From Hyphomicrobiales bacterium (GTDB taxonomy: Bacteria > Pseudomonadota > Alphaproteobacteria > Rhizobiales > Rhizobiaceae), in the NCBI GenBank assembly GCA_900473745.1, contig UCMW01000014.1, positions 1 through 64,000 on the forward strand: a stretch of 64,000 bases of DNA, given 5' to 3'. The notes under the pieces are model-generated. The model did not search any database and was not told the DNA's origin. It was given only the letters and a program-made list of their open reading frames with translations. Both the position numbers and the translations under genes were made by a program. Positions 34,419-43,059 of this stretch are shown piece after piece (the stretch's first letter is position 1; each line of letters begins with the position of its first letter).

Positions 34419-35356
34419 GCAGCTATTCCGTCACCGAACCCTCCAAGCGCCAGAAGTGGCTGGCCGGCACACTCGTGGTCTTCTATGCCATCGTCACTTT
34501 GATGCCGCTGGTCTGGATCATCGCGACTGGGTTCAAAAGCCCGTCCGACTCGATCGCCTATCCGCCGAAACTGCTCTTTCAGCCCACTCTCGAAGGATAT
34601 GTGAACCTGTTCACCACCCGGACCCGCGTCTCGGAGGCAGATCTCCAGGCGCTCGGCGAGCCGACGACCTGGTATGAACGTCTCGTGCGCAAGGATGGAC
34701 TCGTGATCGCGGGGCCATCACGCTTCGGGGAACGCTTCTACAATTCCGTCGTCATCGGCTTCGGCTCGACATTCCTGTGCATCGTGCTCGGGACGGCTGC
34801 GGCTTACGCCTTCTCCCGCTTCAAGGTGCCACTGAAGGACGATCTCCTGTTCTTCATCCTGTCGACCCGGATGATGCCGCCAATCGCGGTGGCCATCCCG
34901 ATCTTCCTGATGTTCCGGTCGCTGGGTCTGAGCGACACCCATGCGGGCTTGATCCTGCTTTACACCGCGGTCAACCTCTCGCTCTCGGTCTGGCTGCTCA
35001 AGGGGTTCATCGACGAGATACCCATCGAATATGAGGAGGCGGCCCTGATCGACGGCTACACACGCTTCCAGGCGTTCTACAAGGTTGTCCTGCCCCAGGC
35101 CGTGACCGGTATCGCGTCCACGGCGATCTTCTGTCTGATCTTTGCCTGGAACGAATATGCCTTTGCCGTCCTGCTGACATCGGGCACGGCGCAGACTGCA
35201 CCGCCCTTCATTCCGACCATCATCGGCGTGAGTGGTCAGGACTGGCCGGCCGTTGCCGCCGGCGCCACGCTCTTTCTGGTGCCGGTTGTCGTCTTCACGA
35301 TCGTCCTGCGCAAGCATCTGCTTCGCGGCATCACCTTCGGGGCCGTTCGCAAATGA
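34415..35356 (+). CDS. Carbohydrate ABC transporter permease (MalG type)
   Basis: A 313-residue permease from the ATG in the overlap (MSSYSVTEPSKRQKW). It has the EAA loop YEEAALIDGYTRFQAFYKVVLPQAVTGI and ends LRKHLLRGITFGAVRK. The periplasmic part between spans 1 and 2 is longer than usual (FTTRTRVSEADLQALGEPTTWYERLVRKDG). It overlaps the small membrane protein gene by four bases. Confidence 0.92.
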   Translation: MSSYSVTEPSKRQKWLAGTLVVFYAIVTLMPLVWIIATGFKSPSDSIAYPPKLLFQPTLEGYVNLFTTRTRVSEADLQALGEPTTWYERLVRKDGLVIAGPSRFGERFYNSVVIGFGSTFLCIVLGTAAAYAFSRFKVPLKDDLLFFILSTRMMPPIAVAIPIFLMFRSLGLSDTHAGLILLYTAVNLSLSVWLLKGFIDEIPIEYEEAALIDGYTRFQAFYKVVLPQAVTGIASTAIFCLIFAWNEYAFAVLLTSGTAQTAPPFIPTIIGVSGQDWPAVAAGATLFLVPVVVFTIVLRKHLLRGITFGAVRK

Positions 35357-35541
35357 CCCGCTTTATCGAAAGACTGTGCCGGTTTCGGCGTAACGAATGG
35401 GAACTGGTCGCCTCGTTCCTGATCGGGCTCGGCGTGTTCATGATGATGCAGCCCTTCGCACTCGTTCTCTACAGCTATTCCTTCGTCGTGACGTTGCTGG
35501 GCACGGTGATGTTCGTCATCGTCAGCCACTTCCCGGAGTAA
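35353..35541 (+). CDS. Small two-span membrane protein of the ABC operon
   Basis: A 62-residue protein with two hydrophobic segments (LVASFLIGLGVFMMMQPFALV and FVVTLLGTVMFVIV). Its start overlaps the MalG-type stop by four bases and the ATPase gene begins three bases after its stop, so it is a translationally coupled member of the transporter operon. Rhizobial glycerol ABC operons also include a small membrane protein between permeases and binding protein, which suggests a similar accessory role. No function is known to me. Confidence 0.75.
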   Translation: MTRFIERLCRFRRNEWELVASFLIGLGVFMMMQPFALVLYSYSFVVTLLGTVMFVIVSHFPE

Positions 35542-35544
35542 ATA

Positions 35545-36642
35545 ATGGCGCAGATCAGAATCCATAACCTGCGCAAGGAGTTCGGTGCCTTCACCGCAGT
35601 GCAGTCTTCGAGCTTCACCATCGAGGACGGGGAGTTCTTCATGCTGCTTGGCCCATCCGGCTGCGGCAAGACGACGACGCTCCGGATGATGGCAGGGCTC
35701 GAACTTCCGACCGGCGGTGAGATCTTCATCGATGGCGAGGAAGTCGGGATGAAGCCGGCCAGCCAGCGCGACATCGCATTCGTCTTCCAGATGTTTGCCC
35801 TCTATCCGCACATGAATGTCCGGCGCAACATTTCCTATCCGCTGATCAGTCAGGGCGCTTCCAGGGGCGAGGTCAGAACGCGGGTCGAGGAAATCGCCAG
35901 GATCCTGAAGATCGAGGATATTCTCGACAAGCCGGTGGGCGGGCTGTCTGGCGGCGACCGACAGCGGGTGGCGCTGGGGCGCGCCATCGTGCGCCGGCCA
36001 AAGGCCTTCTTCATGGACGAGCCGCTTGGGGCGCTGGATGCCGAGTTTCGCGAGCACATGGCCGAGGAACTCAGGGCTCTGCACGACCGCATCGGTGCCA
36101 CGACCGTCTACGTCACCCATGACCAGCTTGAGGCGATGCAGATGGGCGACAAGATCGTGGTGATGAACCATGGTGTCGTCGAACAGTTCGGAATGCCCCA
36201 GCAGATCTATGACTGGCCGGCCAGTCGCTTCGTCGCCGACTTCATCGGGTCCCCCTCGATGAACTTCCTCGAATTCGAAGGCATGATCGGGATCGGTGGT
36301 GATCACGTCATTCTCGATGGCCAGCGGATTGCCGTTCCGGTGCAGCGTCAGGGGGCGGAAGGCAAGCTTACGCTCGGCGTTCGGCCGGAGCATGTTCGCT
36401 TCAGCGAAGCCTCCGGCTACCGGGCCAAGGTGATCGCGACGGAATATCTAGGGACGACCCAAATCGTGACCTTGGCGACCGCCAACGGCACCATCAAGGC
36501 GCGCATTTCCTCGTCGGAAAAGATCTCCCAGGGGCAAACGGTCGGTCTCGAATTCAATCCGCGCACGCTGACGATCTTTGCCGGTGCACGTGGCCAAGCC
36601 CTGGTTTCAGAGGGCAATGAGGGAGTGCTCCGTCATGGCTGA
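35545..36642 (+). CDS. ABC transporter ATP-binding protein (first of two)
   Basis: A 365-residue CUT1 ATPase. Walker A is GPSGCGKTT and the Q-loop FVFQMFALYPHMNVRRNISYPL. The signature is LSGGDRQRV, with Asp in place of the usual Gln, Walker B AFFMDEPLGALD, and switch His in VTHDQLEAMQMGDKI. A TOBE-type C-terminus follows. It overlaps the next ATPase gene by eight bases, so the two are probably made as a pair. Confidence 0.92.
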   Translation: MAQIRIHNLRKEFGAFTAVQSSSFTIEDGEFFMLLGPSGCGKTTTLRMMAGLELPTGGEIFIDGEEVGMKPASQRDIAFVFQMFALYPHMNVRRNISYPLISQGASRGEVRTRVEEIARILKIEDILDKPVGGLSGGDRQRVALGRAIVRRPKAFFMDEPLGALDAEFREHMAEELRALHDRIGATTVYVTHDQLEAMQMGDKIVVMNHGVVEQFGMPQQIYDWPASRFVADFIGSPSMNFLEFEGMIGIGGDHVILDGQRIAVPVQRQGAEGKLTLGVRPEHVRFSEASGYRAKVIATEYLGTTQIVTLATANGTIKARISSSEKISQGQTVGLEFNPRTLTIFAGARGQALVSEGNEGVLRHG

Positions 36643-37630
36643 AGTGATCCTGAACTCCGTCATCAAGTCCTTCGGCACGAAGCGAGCACTGGATGACGTC
36701 TCGATGACCGTGCCGGACGGTTCCTTCGTCGTCCTGCTCGGGCCGACGGGAGCTGGAAAGACCACGACGCTGCGGTTGATTGCGGGGCTTGAAGCCGCCG
36801 ACCAAGGCGAGATCCGGATCGGTGGCAAGCCCGTGGACGGCATGACGCCAGCGGAGCGCAACGTCGCAATGGTGTTCCAGCAGTATTCGCTTTATCCCCA
36901 TCTGACGGTCCGGGAGAACCTCGCCTTTCCGTTGAAGTCGCCACTTCTGCGGACACCTCCGGCGGAGATCGTTGCGAAGGTGAACGCGGTGGCGGACATG
37001 CTGCGGATTTCCCACAAGCTGGACAACAAGGCCACGGCCCTTTCCGGGGGCGAGATGCAGCGCGTCTCGATCGGCCGGGCGCTGGTTCGCAATCCGCAGA
37101 TCTACCTCATGGATGAACCGCTGAGCTCGCTCGATGCGAAGCTCCGGTCAGACCTCAGGATCGAGCTGAAGAACATCCAGGCCAATTCGGGCGCGACCCT
37201 GCTCTACGTCACCCATGACCAGATCGAGGCCATGACCATGGCAACCCATGTCGGCGTCCTGCATGAGGGGCGGCTCGTCCAGTTCGGGTCTCCGCGTGAT
37301 GTCTATGAGAGGCCCGTGAGCCTTCACGCCGCCCAGAGACTGGGGCAGCCGCGGATCAATGTGCTGCCGGCCAGTCTCTTTCCGGCGGCGCCCCGATCGG
37401 CTGTCAGCATGGGGTTGCGCCCCGAGCATATCCGGCAGGGGGCGGGCGAGGAGAGCTTCGTCAACCGGGTCGAACGACTGGGCGACCAGACACGGCTTCA
37501 CCTGCTTTTTCGCGGCCATCCGATTGTCACCGTCACCGATCCGCACACGGCGCTCAGTGAAGGCGACATCGTCAGAATAGAACCCGTTGATCCCCTCTAT
37601 TTCGATGCCGACGGCATGCGATGCGCATAA
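36635..37630 (+). CDS. ABC transporter ATP-binding protein (second of two)
   Basis: A 331-residue ATPase from ATG 36635 (MAEVILNSVIKSFGTKRAL). Walker A is GPTGAGKTT, the signature LSGGEMQRVSIGRAL and Walker B IYLMDEPLSSLD, with His in VTHDQIEAMTMATHV. The TOBE region is shorter than in its partner. It differs clearly from the first ATPase, so the importer likely has a heterodimeric motor like the rhizobial GlpS/GlpT pair. Confidence 0.91.
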   Translation: MAEVILNSVIKSFGTKRALDDVSMTVPDGSFVVLLGPTGAGKTTTLRLIAGLEAADQGEIRIGGKPVDGMTPAERNVAMVFQQYSLYPHLTVRENLAFPLKSPLLRTPPAEIVAKVNAVADMLRISHKLDNKATALSGGEMQRVSIGRALVRNPQIYLMDEPLSSLDAKLRSDLRIELKNIQANSGATLLYVTHDQIEAMTMATHVGVLHEGRLVQFGSPRDVYERPVSLHAAQRLGQPRINVLPASLFPAAPRSAVSMGLRPEHIRQGAGEESFVNRVERLGDQTRLHLLFRGHPIVTVTDPHTALSEGDIVRIEPVDPLYFDADGMRCA

Positions 37631-37640
37631 GGAGCTCCTC

Positions 37641-39275
37641 ATGGCACAGTTCATAAACAAGAAGGAAGATGTCGTCGTCGAGGCCCTCGAAGGGCTGCTT
37701 GCAACGGCAGGCGTGCCGCTTGCCCGTCTCGATGGCTACCCGCATATCCGTGTCGTCGTTCGTGCCGACTGGGACAAGTCGCGGGTCGCGCTCGTGTCTG
37801 GCGGCGGCTCGGGTCATGAACCCGCCCATGCAGGTTTCGTCGGGACTGGCATGCTGACGGCTGCGATCTGCGGCGACGTGTTTGCGTCACCCAGTGTCGA
37901 CGCGGTTCTCGCCGGCATTCTGGCCGTCACCGGCCCCGCGGGCTGCCTGCTGATCGTGAAGAACTATACGGGTGATCGCCTGAATTTCGGCCTTGCCGCA
38001 GAGCGCGCGCGCGCTTTCGGGCTCAATGTCGAGATGGTCATCGTCGACGACGATATCGCCCTTCCAGATCTTCCGCAGGCACGCGGCGTCGCGGGCACGC
38101 TGTTCGTGCACAAAATTGCAGGTGCGCTTGCCGAGAAGGGGAAGGATCTCGACACCGTTGCCAAGGCCGCGAGGCGGGTGATCGCCGGCACGAAGAGCAT
38201 CGGCATGTCGCTAGATACCTGCACGGTGCCGGGCTCGCCGAAAGAAGATCGTATTCCCAAGGGCATGGCGGAGCTGGGGCTCGGCATTCATGGTGAGGCT
38301 GGCGTCGAGCAGGTCGATTTCTCCGGCGCGCAGTCGGCCATGGCGGCGGTCGCCCAGAAACTCGAAGCGGCGGTCGGCGAGCGCAGCCATGTGGCGCTCA
38401 TCAACAATCTCGGAGGGACTTCGGTCCTCGAAATGTCGGTCCTCACCCATGAGCTCATCCGCTCGCAGATCGGGTCCCATGTCGGTCACGTCGTCGGGCC
38501 TGCCGCCATGATGACCTCGCTCGACATGCGTGGTTTCTCGATCTCGCTTTATCCGGCCGACGAGGAGGATCTCGCGTGCCTTGCCATGCCCGTCGGGCCA
38601 TCCACCTGGCCGGGGCTTGCGAAGATCCATCCGGTTTCGGTCGTTGCACTTCCCGATGGGTTGAAACCGGTCATGCCGCTTGCATCGAATCACAAGCCGA
38701 CTCGCGATTTCCTGACCGAATGCTGCGAGGTCATGATTGCGGCAGAGCAGGATCTGAATGCGCTCGACGCAAAATCCGGCGACGGGGACACGGGCTCGAC
38801 GCTGGCGGGTGCCGCGCGCGCACTGATCAGCGCGACGGATCGCCTGCCGCTGTCCGATCACACACAGCTGTTGCGGGCGATCGGTCTGGAGCTCAGCCAG
38901 ACCATGGGCGGTTCCTCGGGCGTGCTGCTGGCGATCTTCTTTGCCGCGGCCGGCGATGGCGCTTCGAGCGGTTTGCCGATGCGTGAAGCCTTGAAGGCAG
39001 GGCTTTCGCGCATGCAGGAAATCGGGGGGGCAGGTGTCGGCGACCGCACGATGATCGATGCATTGGCACCGGCTCTCGATGGCCTTGCGGATGGCTTCGA
39101 CGCTGCGGCCAAGGCTGCACGTCAAGGGGCTGACGACACGGCAAGGATGGGGAGAGCCAGAGCGGGCCGGGCTGCCTATGTCAATTCAAGGCAGCTTGAA
39201 GGCAATCGCGATCCGGGTGCCGAGGCTGTTGCGCGCCTGTTCGAATATCTGGCGTCGCGGGCCCGGATGGGCTGA
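37641..39275 (+). CDS. Dihydroxyacetone kinase, DhaK-DhaL fusion
   Basis: A 544-residue ATP-dependent kinase starting at 37641 behind AAGGAG. Residues 1-330 form the DhaK domain: SGGGSGHEPAHAGFVG near 53-68, and the substrate-binding His about residue 217 in GLGIHGEAG. Residues about 345-544 form the DhaL domain, with the magnesium-binding acids in LDAKSGDGDTGSTLAGA (Asp 376, 381, 383) and GGSSGVLLAIFF. The ATP-type fusion phosphorylates dihydroxyacetone or a related short ketose directly, giving glycolytic dihydroxyacetone phosphate. It ends the operon before a terminator. Confidence 0.92.
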   Translation: MAQFINKKEDVVVEALEGLLATAGVPLARLDGYPHIRVVVRADWDKSRVALVSGGGSGHEPAHAGFVGTGMLTAAICGDVFASPSVDAVLAGILAVTGPAGCLLIVKNYTGDRLNFGLAAERARAFGLNVEMVIVDDDIALPDLPQARGVAGTLFVHKIAGALAEKGKDLDTVAKAARRVIAGTKSIGMSLDTCTVPGSPKEDRIPKGMAELGLGIHGEAGVEQVDFSGAQSAMAAVAQKLEAAVGERSHVALINNLGGTSVLEMSVLTHELIRSQIGSHVGHVVGPAAMMTSLDMRGFSISLYPADEEDLACLAMPVGPSTWPGLAKIHPVSVVALPDGLKPVMPLASNHKPTRDFLTECCEVMIAAEQDLNALDAKSGDGDTGSTLAGAARALISATDRLPLSDHTQLLRAIGLELSQTMGGSSGVLLAIFFAAAGDGASSGLPMREALKAGLSRMQEIGGAGVGDRTMIDALAPALDGLADGFDAAAKAARQGADDTARMGRARAGRAAYVNSRQLEGNRDPGAEAVARLFEYLASRARMG

Positions 39276-39283
39276 GTGTCGAG

Positions 39284-39330
39284 CGACGCGCCGGACGGGG
39301 AAACCCCACGGCGCGTCGTCCATTGTTTTT
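39284..39330 (+). terminator. Rho-independent terminator of the DhaKL operon
   Basis: An outer stem CGACGCGCCG / CGGCGCGTCG and an inner GGGG-AAA-CCCC stem are followed by TCCATTGTTTTT. It lies nine bases after the kinase stop. The T-run is on the plus strand only, so it serves the rightward operon. Confidence 0.75.
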
Positions 39331-39343
39331 GCCGGACGGCGTA

Positions 39344-39547
39344 TCAGAGAACGGTAACGTTCTCTGCCTTGGACTTGCCAGTCTTGCGGTCCTGACCGAC
39401 GTCGTAGCTGACCTTCTGGCCGTCCTGAAGAGCGCCGCCAAAGCCAACAGCGGAGATATGGACAAAGACGTCCGGGCCGCCGTTGTCCGGGGTGATGAAG
39501 CCGAAGCCCTTGTCTTGGGCGAAGAATTTTACGATGCCAGTAGCCAT
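39344..39547 (-). CDS. cspA: Cold-shock protein (CspA family)
   Basis: A 67-residue single cold-shock domain. RNP1 is [11 protein letters not shown] and RNP2 is VFVHISAV. The start at 39547 ([14 protein letters not shown]) has GAGGAC upstream. It binds single-stranded RNA or DNA and acts as an RNA chaperone. The last codons form a perfect 9-bp hairpin (CAGAGAACG-GTAA-CGTTCTCTG, 39345-39366) that includes part of the stop codon. Expression may be through the long untranslated leader usual for this family, but no leader element is identified. Confidence 0.93.
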   Translation of the reverse strand: MATGIVKFFAQDKGFGFITPDNGGPDVFVHISAVGFGGALQDGQKVSYDVGQDRKTGKSKAENVTVL

Positions 39548-39733
39548 GATGTCCTCGTGGAATTTGTGCGACATGTTCGCATAGCGGTTGTGGGAACGAT
39601 CAGCAAGTCCGTCTTGACCGTCTGACCGGACGTTTGGGCTCCATTTGAGGCTTTTTCTCAACAAATGCGGCCCGATGTTGGGGGCCAGCCACCCTTTTGA
39701 TCCGAGTGGCCGGCGAAAACGGGACAGACACCC

Positions 39734-42700
39734 TCAGTGGACTTCCGTCAGAAGCGGTGTCGCGGCGTCCTGCTCTCCATGCTGACGCAGCGGCCTGTTT
39801 CCAGCCAGAAGGCGGGCAAGGACGTAAAAGACCGGTGTCATGAAGATCCCGAAGAAGGTGACGCCGATCATGCCCGAGAATACGGCCACACCCATGGCGG
39901 CGCGCATTTCGGCACCGGCCCCCGTCGAGATGACGAGCGGGATGACACCCATGATGAAGGCCATGGAGGTCATGAGGATGGGCCGCAAGCGCAGTCGGCT
40001 CGCTTCCACTGCCGCCTGGACGGGCGTTCGTCCTTCGAATTCCAGCTCCCGGGCGAATTCCACGATCAGGATCGCGTTTTTCGCCGAGAGGCCGACAAGG
40101 ACAACAAGACCGATCTGGGTGAAGATATTGTTGTCGCCACCCGTATACCAGACACCCACAAGGGCAGCGAGCACGCCCATCGGCACGATCATGATGATCG
40201 AAAGCGGAAGCGTGAGGCTTTCATATTGGGCGGCAAGCACGAGGTAGACGAGCAGCAGGGCGAGCGGAAACACGACGATGCTCGAATTGCCGGCGAGGAT
40301 CTGCTGGTAGGTCAGATCGGTCCATTCAAAATCAATGCCCGTCGGCATGGTTTCTTCGAGGATCTTTTCCATCGCTGCCTGGGCCTGGCCCGACGAGAAG
40401 CCCGGGGCGGGTCCGCCATTGATGTCGGCCGAGAGGAATCCATTGTAGCGGGTGGTCCGTTCCGGTCCGGTCGACGCCTCGACCTTCAGCAGGGCCGACA
40501 GCGGGATCATCTCGCCGCTCTGGGAGCGAACCTTCAACTGCCCGATGTCTTCGGGCTTGGCACGATATTGTGCATCCGCCTGGACGCGGACGCTATACGT
40601 GCGGCCGAAGGCATTGAAGTCGTTCACGTAAAGCGAGCCTAGATAGATCTGCAGGGTCTGGAAGACGTCGGTGACGGCGACGCCGAGCTGTTGCGCCTTG
40701 ACGCGGTCGAGATCGGCGAAGAGCTGCGGCACATTAACCTGGAAGCTCGAGAAAATGCCTGCGAGTTCCGGCGTCTGGTAAGCCCGGGCGAGAACGGCCT
40801 TGGTCGTCTCGTCGAGCGTTTCGTAGCCGAAGCCAGCCCTGTCCTCGATTTGCAGCTTGAAGCCGCCTGTGGAACCCAGCCCGTTCACCGGCGGCGGCGG
40901 GAACATGGCGATGAAGGCGCCGTCGATTGCGGCATATTTCTGGTTCAGTGCCATGGCAATCGCGCCGCCGGACAGCGATGGATCCTTACGCTCTTCGAAA
41001 TCGTCGAGCACGGCGAAGACGATGCCGGCATTGGAGCCGATGGTGAACCCGTTGATCGACAGGCCCGGGAAGGCCAGCGCATTTTTGACGCCGGGTTGTT
41101 CGAGCGCGATGTCGCTCATCTGGCGGATGACGTCTTCGGTTCGGTCGAGCGTAGCGCCATCGGGCAATTGCGCGAAACCGATCAGGTATTGCTTGTCCTG
41201 TGCCGGCACGAAGCCGCCCGGAACCGTGCTGAACATGCCATAGGTTGCCGCGACCAGTGCCAGATAGATGACCATGACCACGCTCTTGCGGCCGAGCAGG
41301 CCTCCGACGCTGCGGCCGTAGCCCGCCGAGGCGGCACCGAAGGCGCGGTTGAAGCCGCGGAAGAACCAGCCGAGCGAGCGGTCCATGACCCGGGTGACCA
41401 GGTCCTTGGGCGCGTTGTGATCTTTCAGGAGAAGTGCCGCCAGAGCCGGCGACAAGGTCAGCGAGTTGATCGCCGAGATCACCGTCGAAATGGCGATGGT
41501 CAGGGCGAACTGACGATAGAACTGACCGGACAGGCCGGTGATGAAGGCGAGCGGTACGAAGACCGCGACGAGAACCAGCGCGATCGCAATGATCGGGCCG
41601 GAGACTTCCCGCATGGCGCGGTAGGTGGCTTCCCGGGGTGAAAGCCCGTTCTCGATGTTGCGCTCGACATTCTCCACGACCACGATCGCGTCGTCGACGA
41701 CGATGCCGATCGCGAGCACGAGACCGAAAAGCGTCAGCGCGTTGATCGAGAAGCCGAAGGCATACATCACGGCGAAGGTGCCGATGATCGAGACCGGGAC
41801 GGCGATCAGCGGGATGATAGAGGCGCGCCAGGTCTGAAGGAAGATGATGACGACGAGCACGACAAGCGCGACGGCCTCGAGCAGCGTATCGACGACCTTG
41901 TCGATCGAGGAACGGACGAATTCCGTCGTGTCATAGACGATCTCGAAGCGGACGCCGTCGGGCATGGCCTGCTGCAGGTCGTTCATCGTCTGCTGCACGG
42001 CATCGGAAATCGCGATGGCGTTCGAGCCGGGTGCCTGGAAGATCGGAATGGCGACAGCGGGTTCGCCATCGAGCAGTGAGCGCAGCGAATATTCGGCCGC
42101 TCCGAGCTCGATGCGTGCCAGATCCGCGAGCCTGGTGATTTCACCGTTCTCGCCGGTTTTTACGACGATCGCGCCGAATTCTTCCGGCGTCTGAAGCCGG
42201 CCTCTCGCGTTGACGTTGAGCTGCAGGTCCACACCTTCAAGCGATGGCGAGGCGCCGATCGTGCCGGCGGCCGCCTGGACATTCTGCTGGGCAATCGCAT
42301 TGGTGATGTCGCTTGCCGCAAGGCCATGTTCGGCCACCTTTTGCGGGTCGAGCCAGATGCGCATCGAATAGTCGCCGGCACCGAAGACCTGGACCTGGCC
42401 GACGCCATCGATGCGGGCCAGGCGATCCTTGATGTTGAGCGTGGCATAGTTGCGGAGATAGGTGAGATCATATCGGTCGCCGGTCGATACGAGATGGACG
42501 ACCATCATCAGGTCCGGCGAGCTTTTCACCGTCGTCACGCCAAGTGCGCGCACCTCTGCCGGCAGCCTCGGTTCGGCCTGCGAGACACGGTTCTGAACGA
42601 GTTGCTGCGCCTTGTCGGGATCGGTGCCCAAGCGGAAGGTAACGGTCAAGGTCAGGACGCCGTCGGACGTCGCCTGGCTCGACATGTACAGCATGTCCTC

Positions 42701-42922
42701 GACGCCGTTGATCTGCTCCTCCAGTGGCGTCGCCACGGTTTGTGCGATCACGGTCGGGTTTGCGCCGGGATAAACGGCCCGGACCACCACCGAGGGGGGA
42801 ACGACCTCGGGATATTCGGAGATCGGAAGTGCGCGAAGGCCGATCAGGCCTGCGACCAGGATCAGGATCGAAAGAACACCGGCAAAAACGGGGCGATCGA
42901 CAAAGAAGCGTGAGAAATTCAT
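39734..42922 (-). CDS. RND-family multidrug efflux permease (AcrB/MexF type)
   Basis: A 1062-residue inner-membrane pump from ATG 42922 (MNFSRFFVDRPVFAGVLS). Twelve spans and two large periplasmic loops are expected. The proton-relay aspartates are in LAIGIVVDDAIVVVENVERNI, about residue 400. Porter-domain landmarks include GVGQVQVFGAGDYSMRIWLDP, and the ending FSGMIGVTFFGIFMTPVFYVLAR is family-typical. It follows the membrane-fusion gene by 137 bases. No outer-membrane factor gene is nearby, so a TolC-like protein from elsewhere would be needed. Confidence 0.95.
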   Translation of the reverse strand: MNFSRFFVDRPVFAGVLSILILVAGLIGLRALPISEYPEVVPPSVVVRAVYPGANPTVIAQTVATPLEEQINGVEDMLYMSSQATSDGVLTLTVTFRLGTDPDKAQQLVQNRVSQAEPRLPAEVRALGVTTVKSSPDLMMVVHLVSTGDRYDLTYLRNYATLNIKDRLARIDGVGQVQVFGAGDYSMRIWLDPQKVAEHGLAASDITNAIAQQNVQAAAGTIGASPSLEGVDLQLNVNARGRLQTPEEFGAIVVKTGENGEITRLADLARIELGAAEYSLRSLLDGEPAVAIPIFQAPGSNAIAISDAVQQTMNDLQQAMPDGVRFEIVYDTTEFVRSSIDKVVDTLLEAVALVVLVVIIFLQTWRASIIPLIAVPVSIIGTFAVMYAFGFSINALTLFGLVLAIGIVVDDAIVVVENVERNIENGLSPREATYRAMREVSGPIIAIALVLVAVFVPLAFITGLSGQFYRQFALTIAISTVISAINSLTLSPALAALLLKDHNAPKDLVTRVMDRSLGWFFRGFNRAFGAASAGYGRSVGGLLGRKSVVMVIYLALVAATYGMFSTVPGGFVPAQDKQYLIGFAQLPDGATLDRTEDVIRQMSDIALEQPGVKNALAFPGLSINGFTIGSNAGIVFAVLDDFEERKDPSLSGGAIAMALNQKYAAIDGAFIAMFPPPPVNGLGSTGGFKLQIEDRAGFGYETLDETTKAVLARAYQTPELAGIFSSFQVNVPQLFADLDRVKAQQLGVAVTDVFQTLQIYLGSLYVNDFNAFGRTYSVRVQADAQYRAKPEDIGQLKVRSQSGEMIPLSALLKVEASTGPERTTRYNGFLSADINGGPAPGFSSGQAQAAMEKILEETMPTGIDFEWTDLTYQQILAGNSSIVVFPLALLLVYLVLAAQYESLTLPLSIIMIVPMGVLAALVGVWYTGGDNNIFTQIGLVVLVGLSAKNAILIVEFARELEFEGRTPVQAAVEASRLRLRPILMTSMAFIMGVIPLVISTGAGAEMRAAMGVAVFSGMIGVTFFGIFMTPVFYVLARLLAGNRPLRQHGEQDAATPLLTEVH

Positions 42923-42952
42923 CTGTAACCCCATTCGGAGGACAAAGTTGAA

Positions 42953-43053
42953 GCGGCCCCGTCGACAGCAGTCGCCGGGGAGGAAGGTCTTTCTGGCAAG
43001 GGGCCGCGGACGGTTGCGAAGCCTAGAGTTTCAGACGGGCCGGCGATGCCGGC
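42953..43053 (-). promoter_or_regulatory. Inverted repeats in the gap between fusion-protein and pump genes
   Basis: The 137-base gap holds a long-range 8-bp inverted repeat (GCGGCCCC 42953-42960 with GGGGCCGC 43000-43007) and a tight hairpin GCCGGC-GAT-GCCGGC (43039-43053). No T-run is present. These could modulate the stoichiometry of the two products. Evidence is structural only. Confidence 0.3.
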
Positions 43054-43059
43054 ACGACA

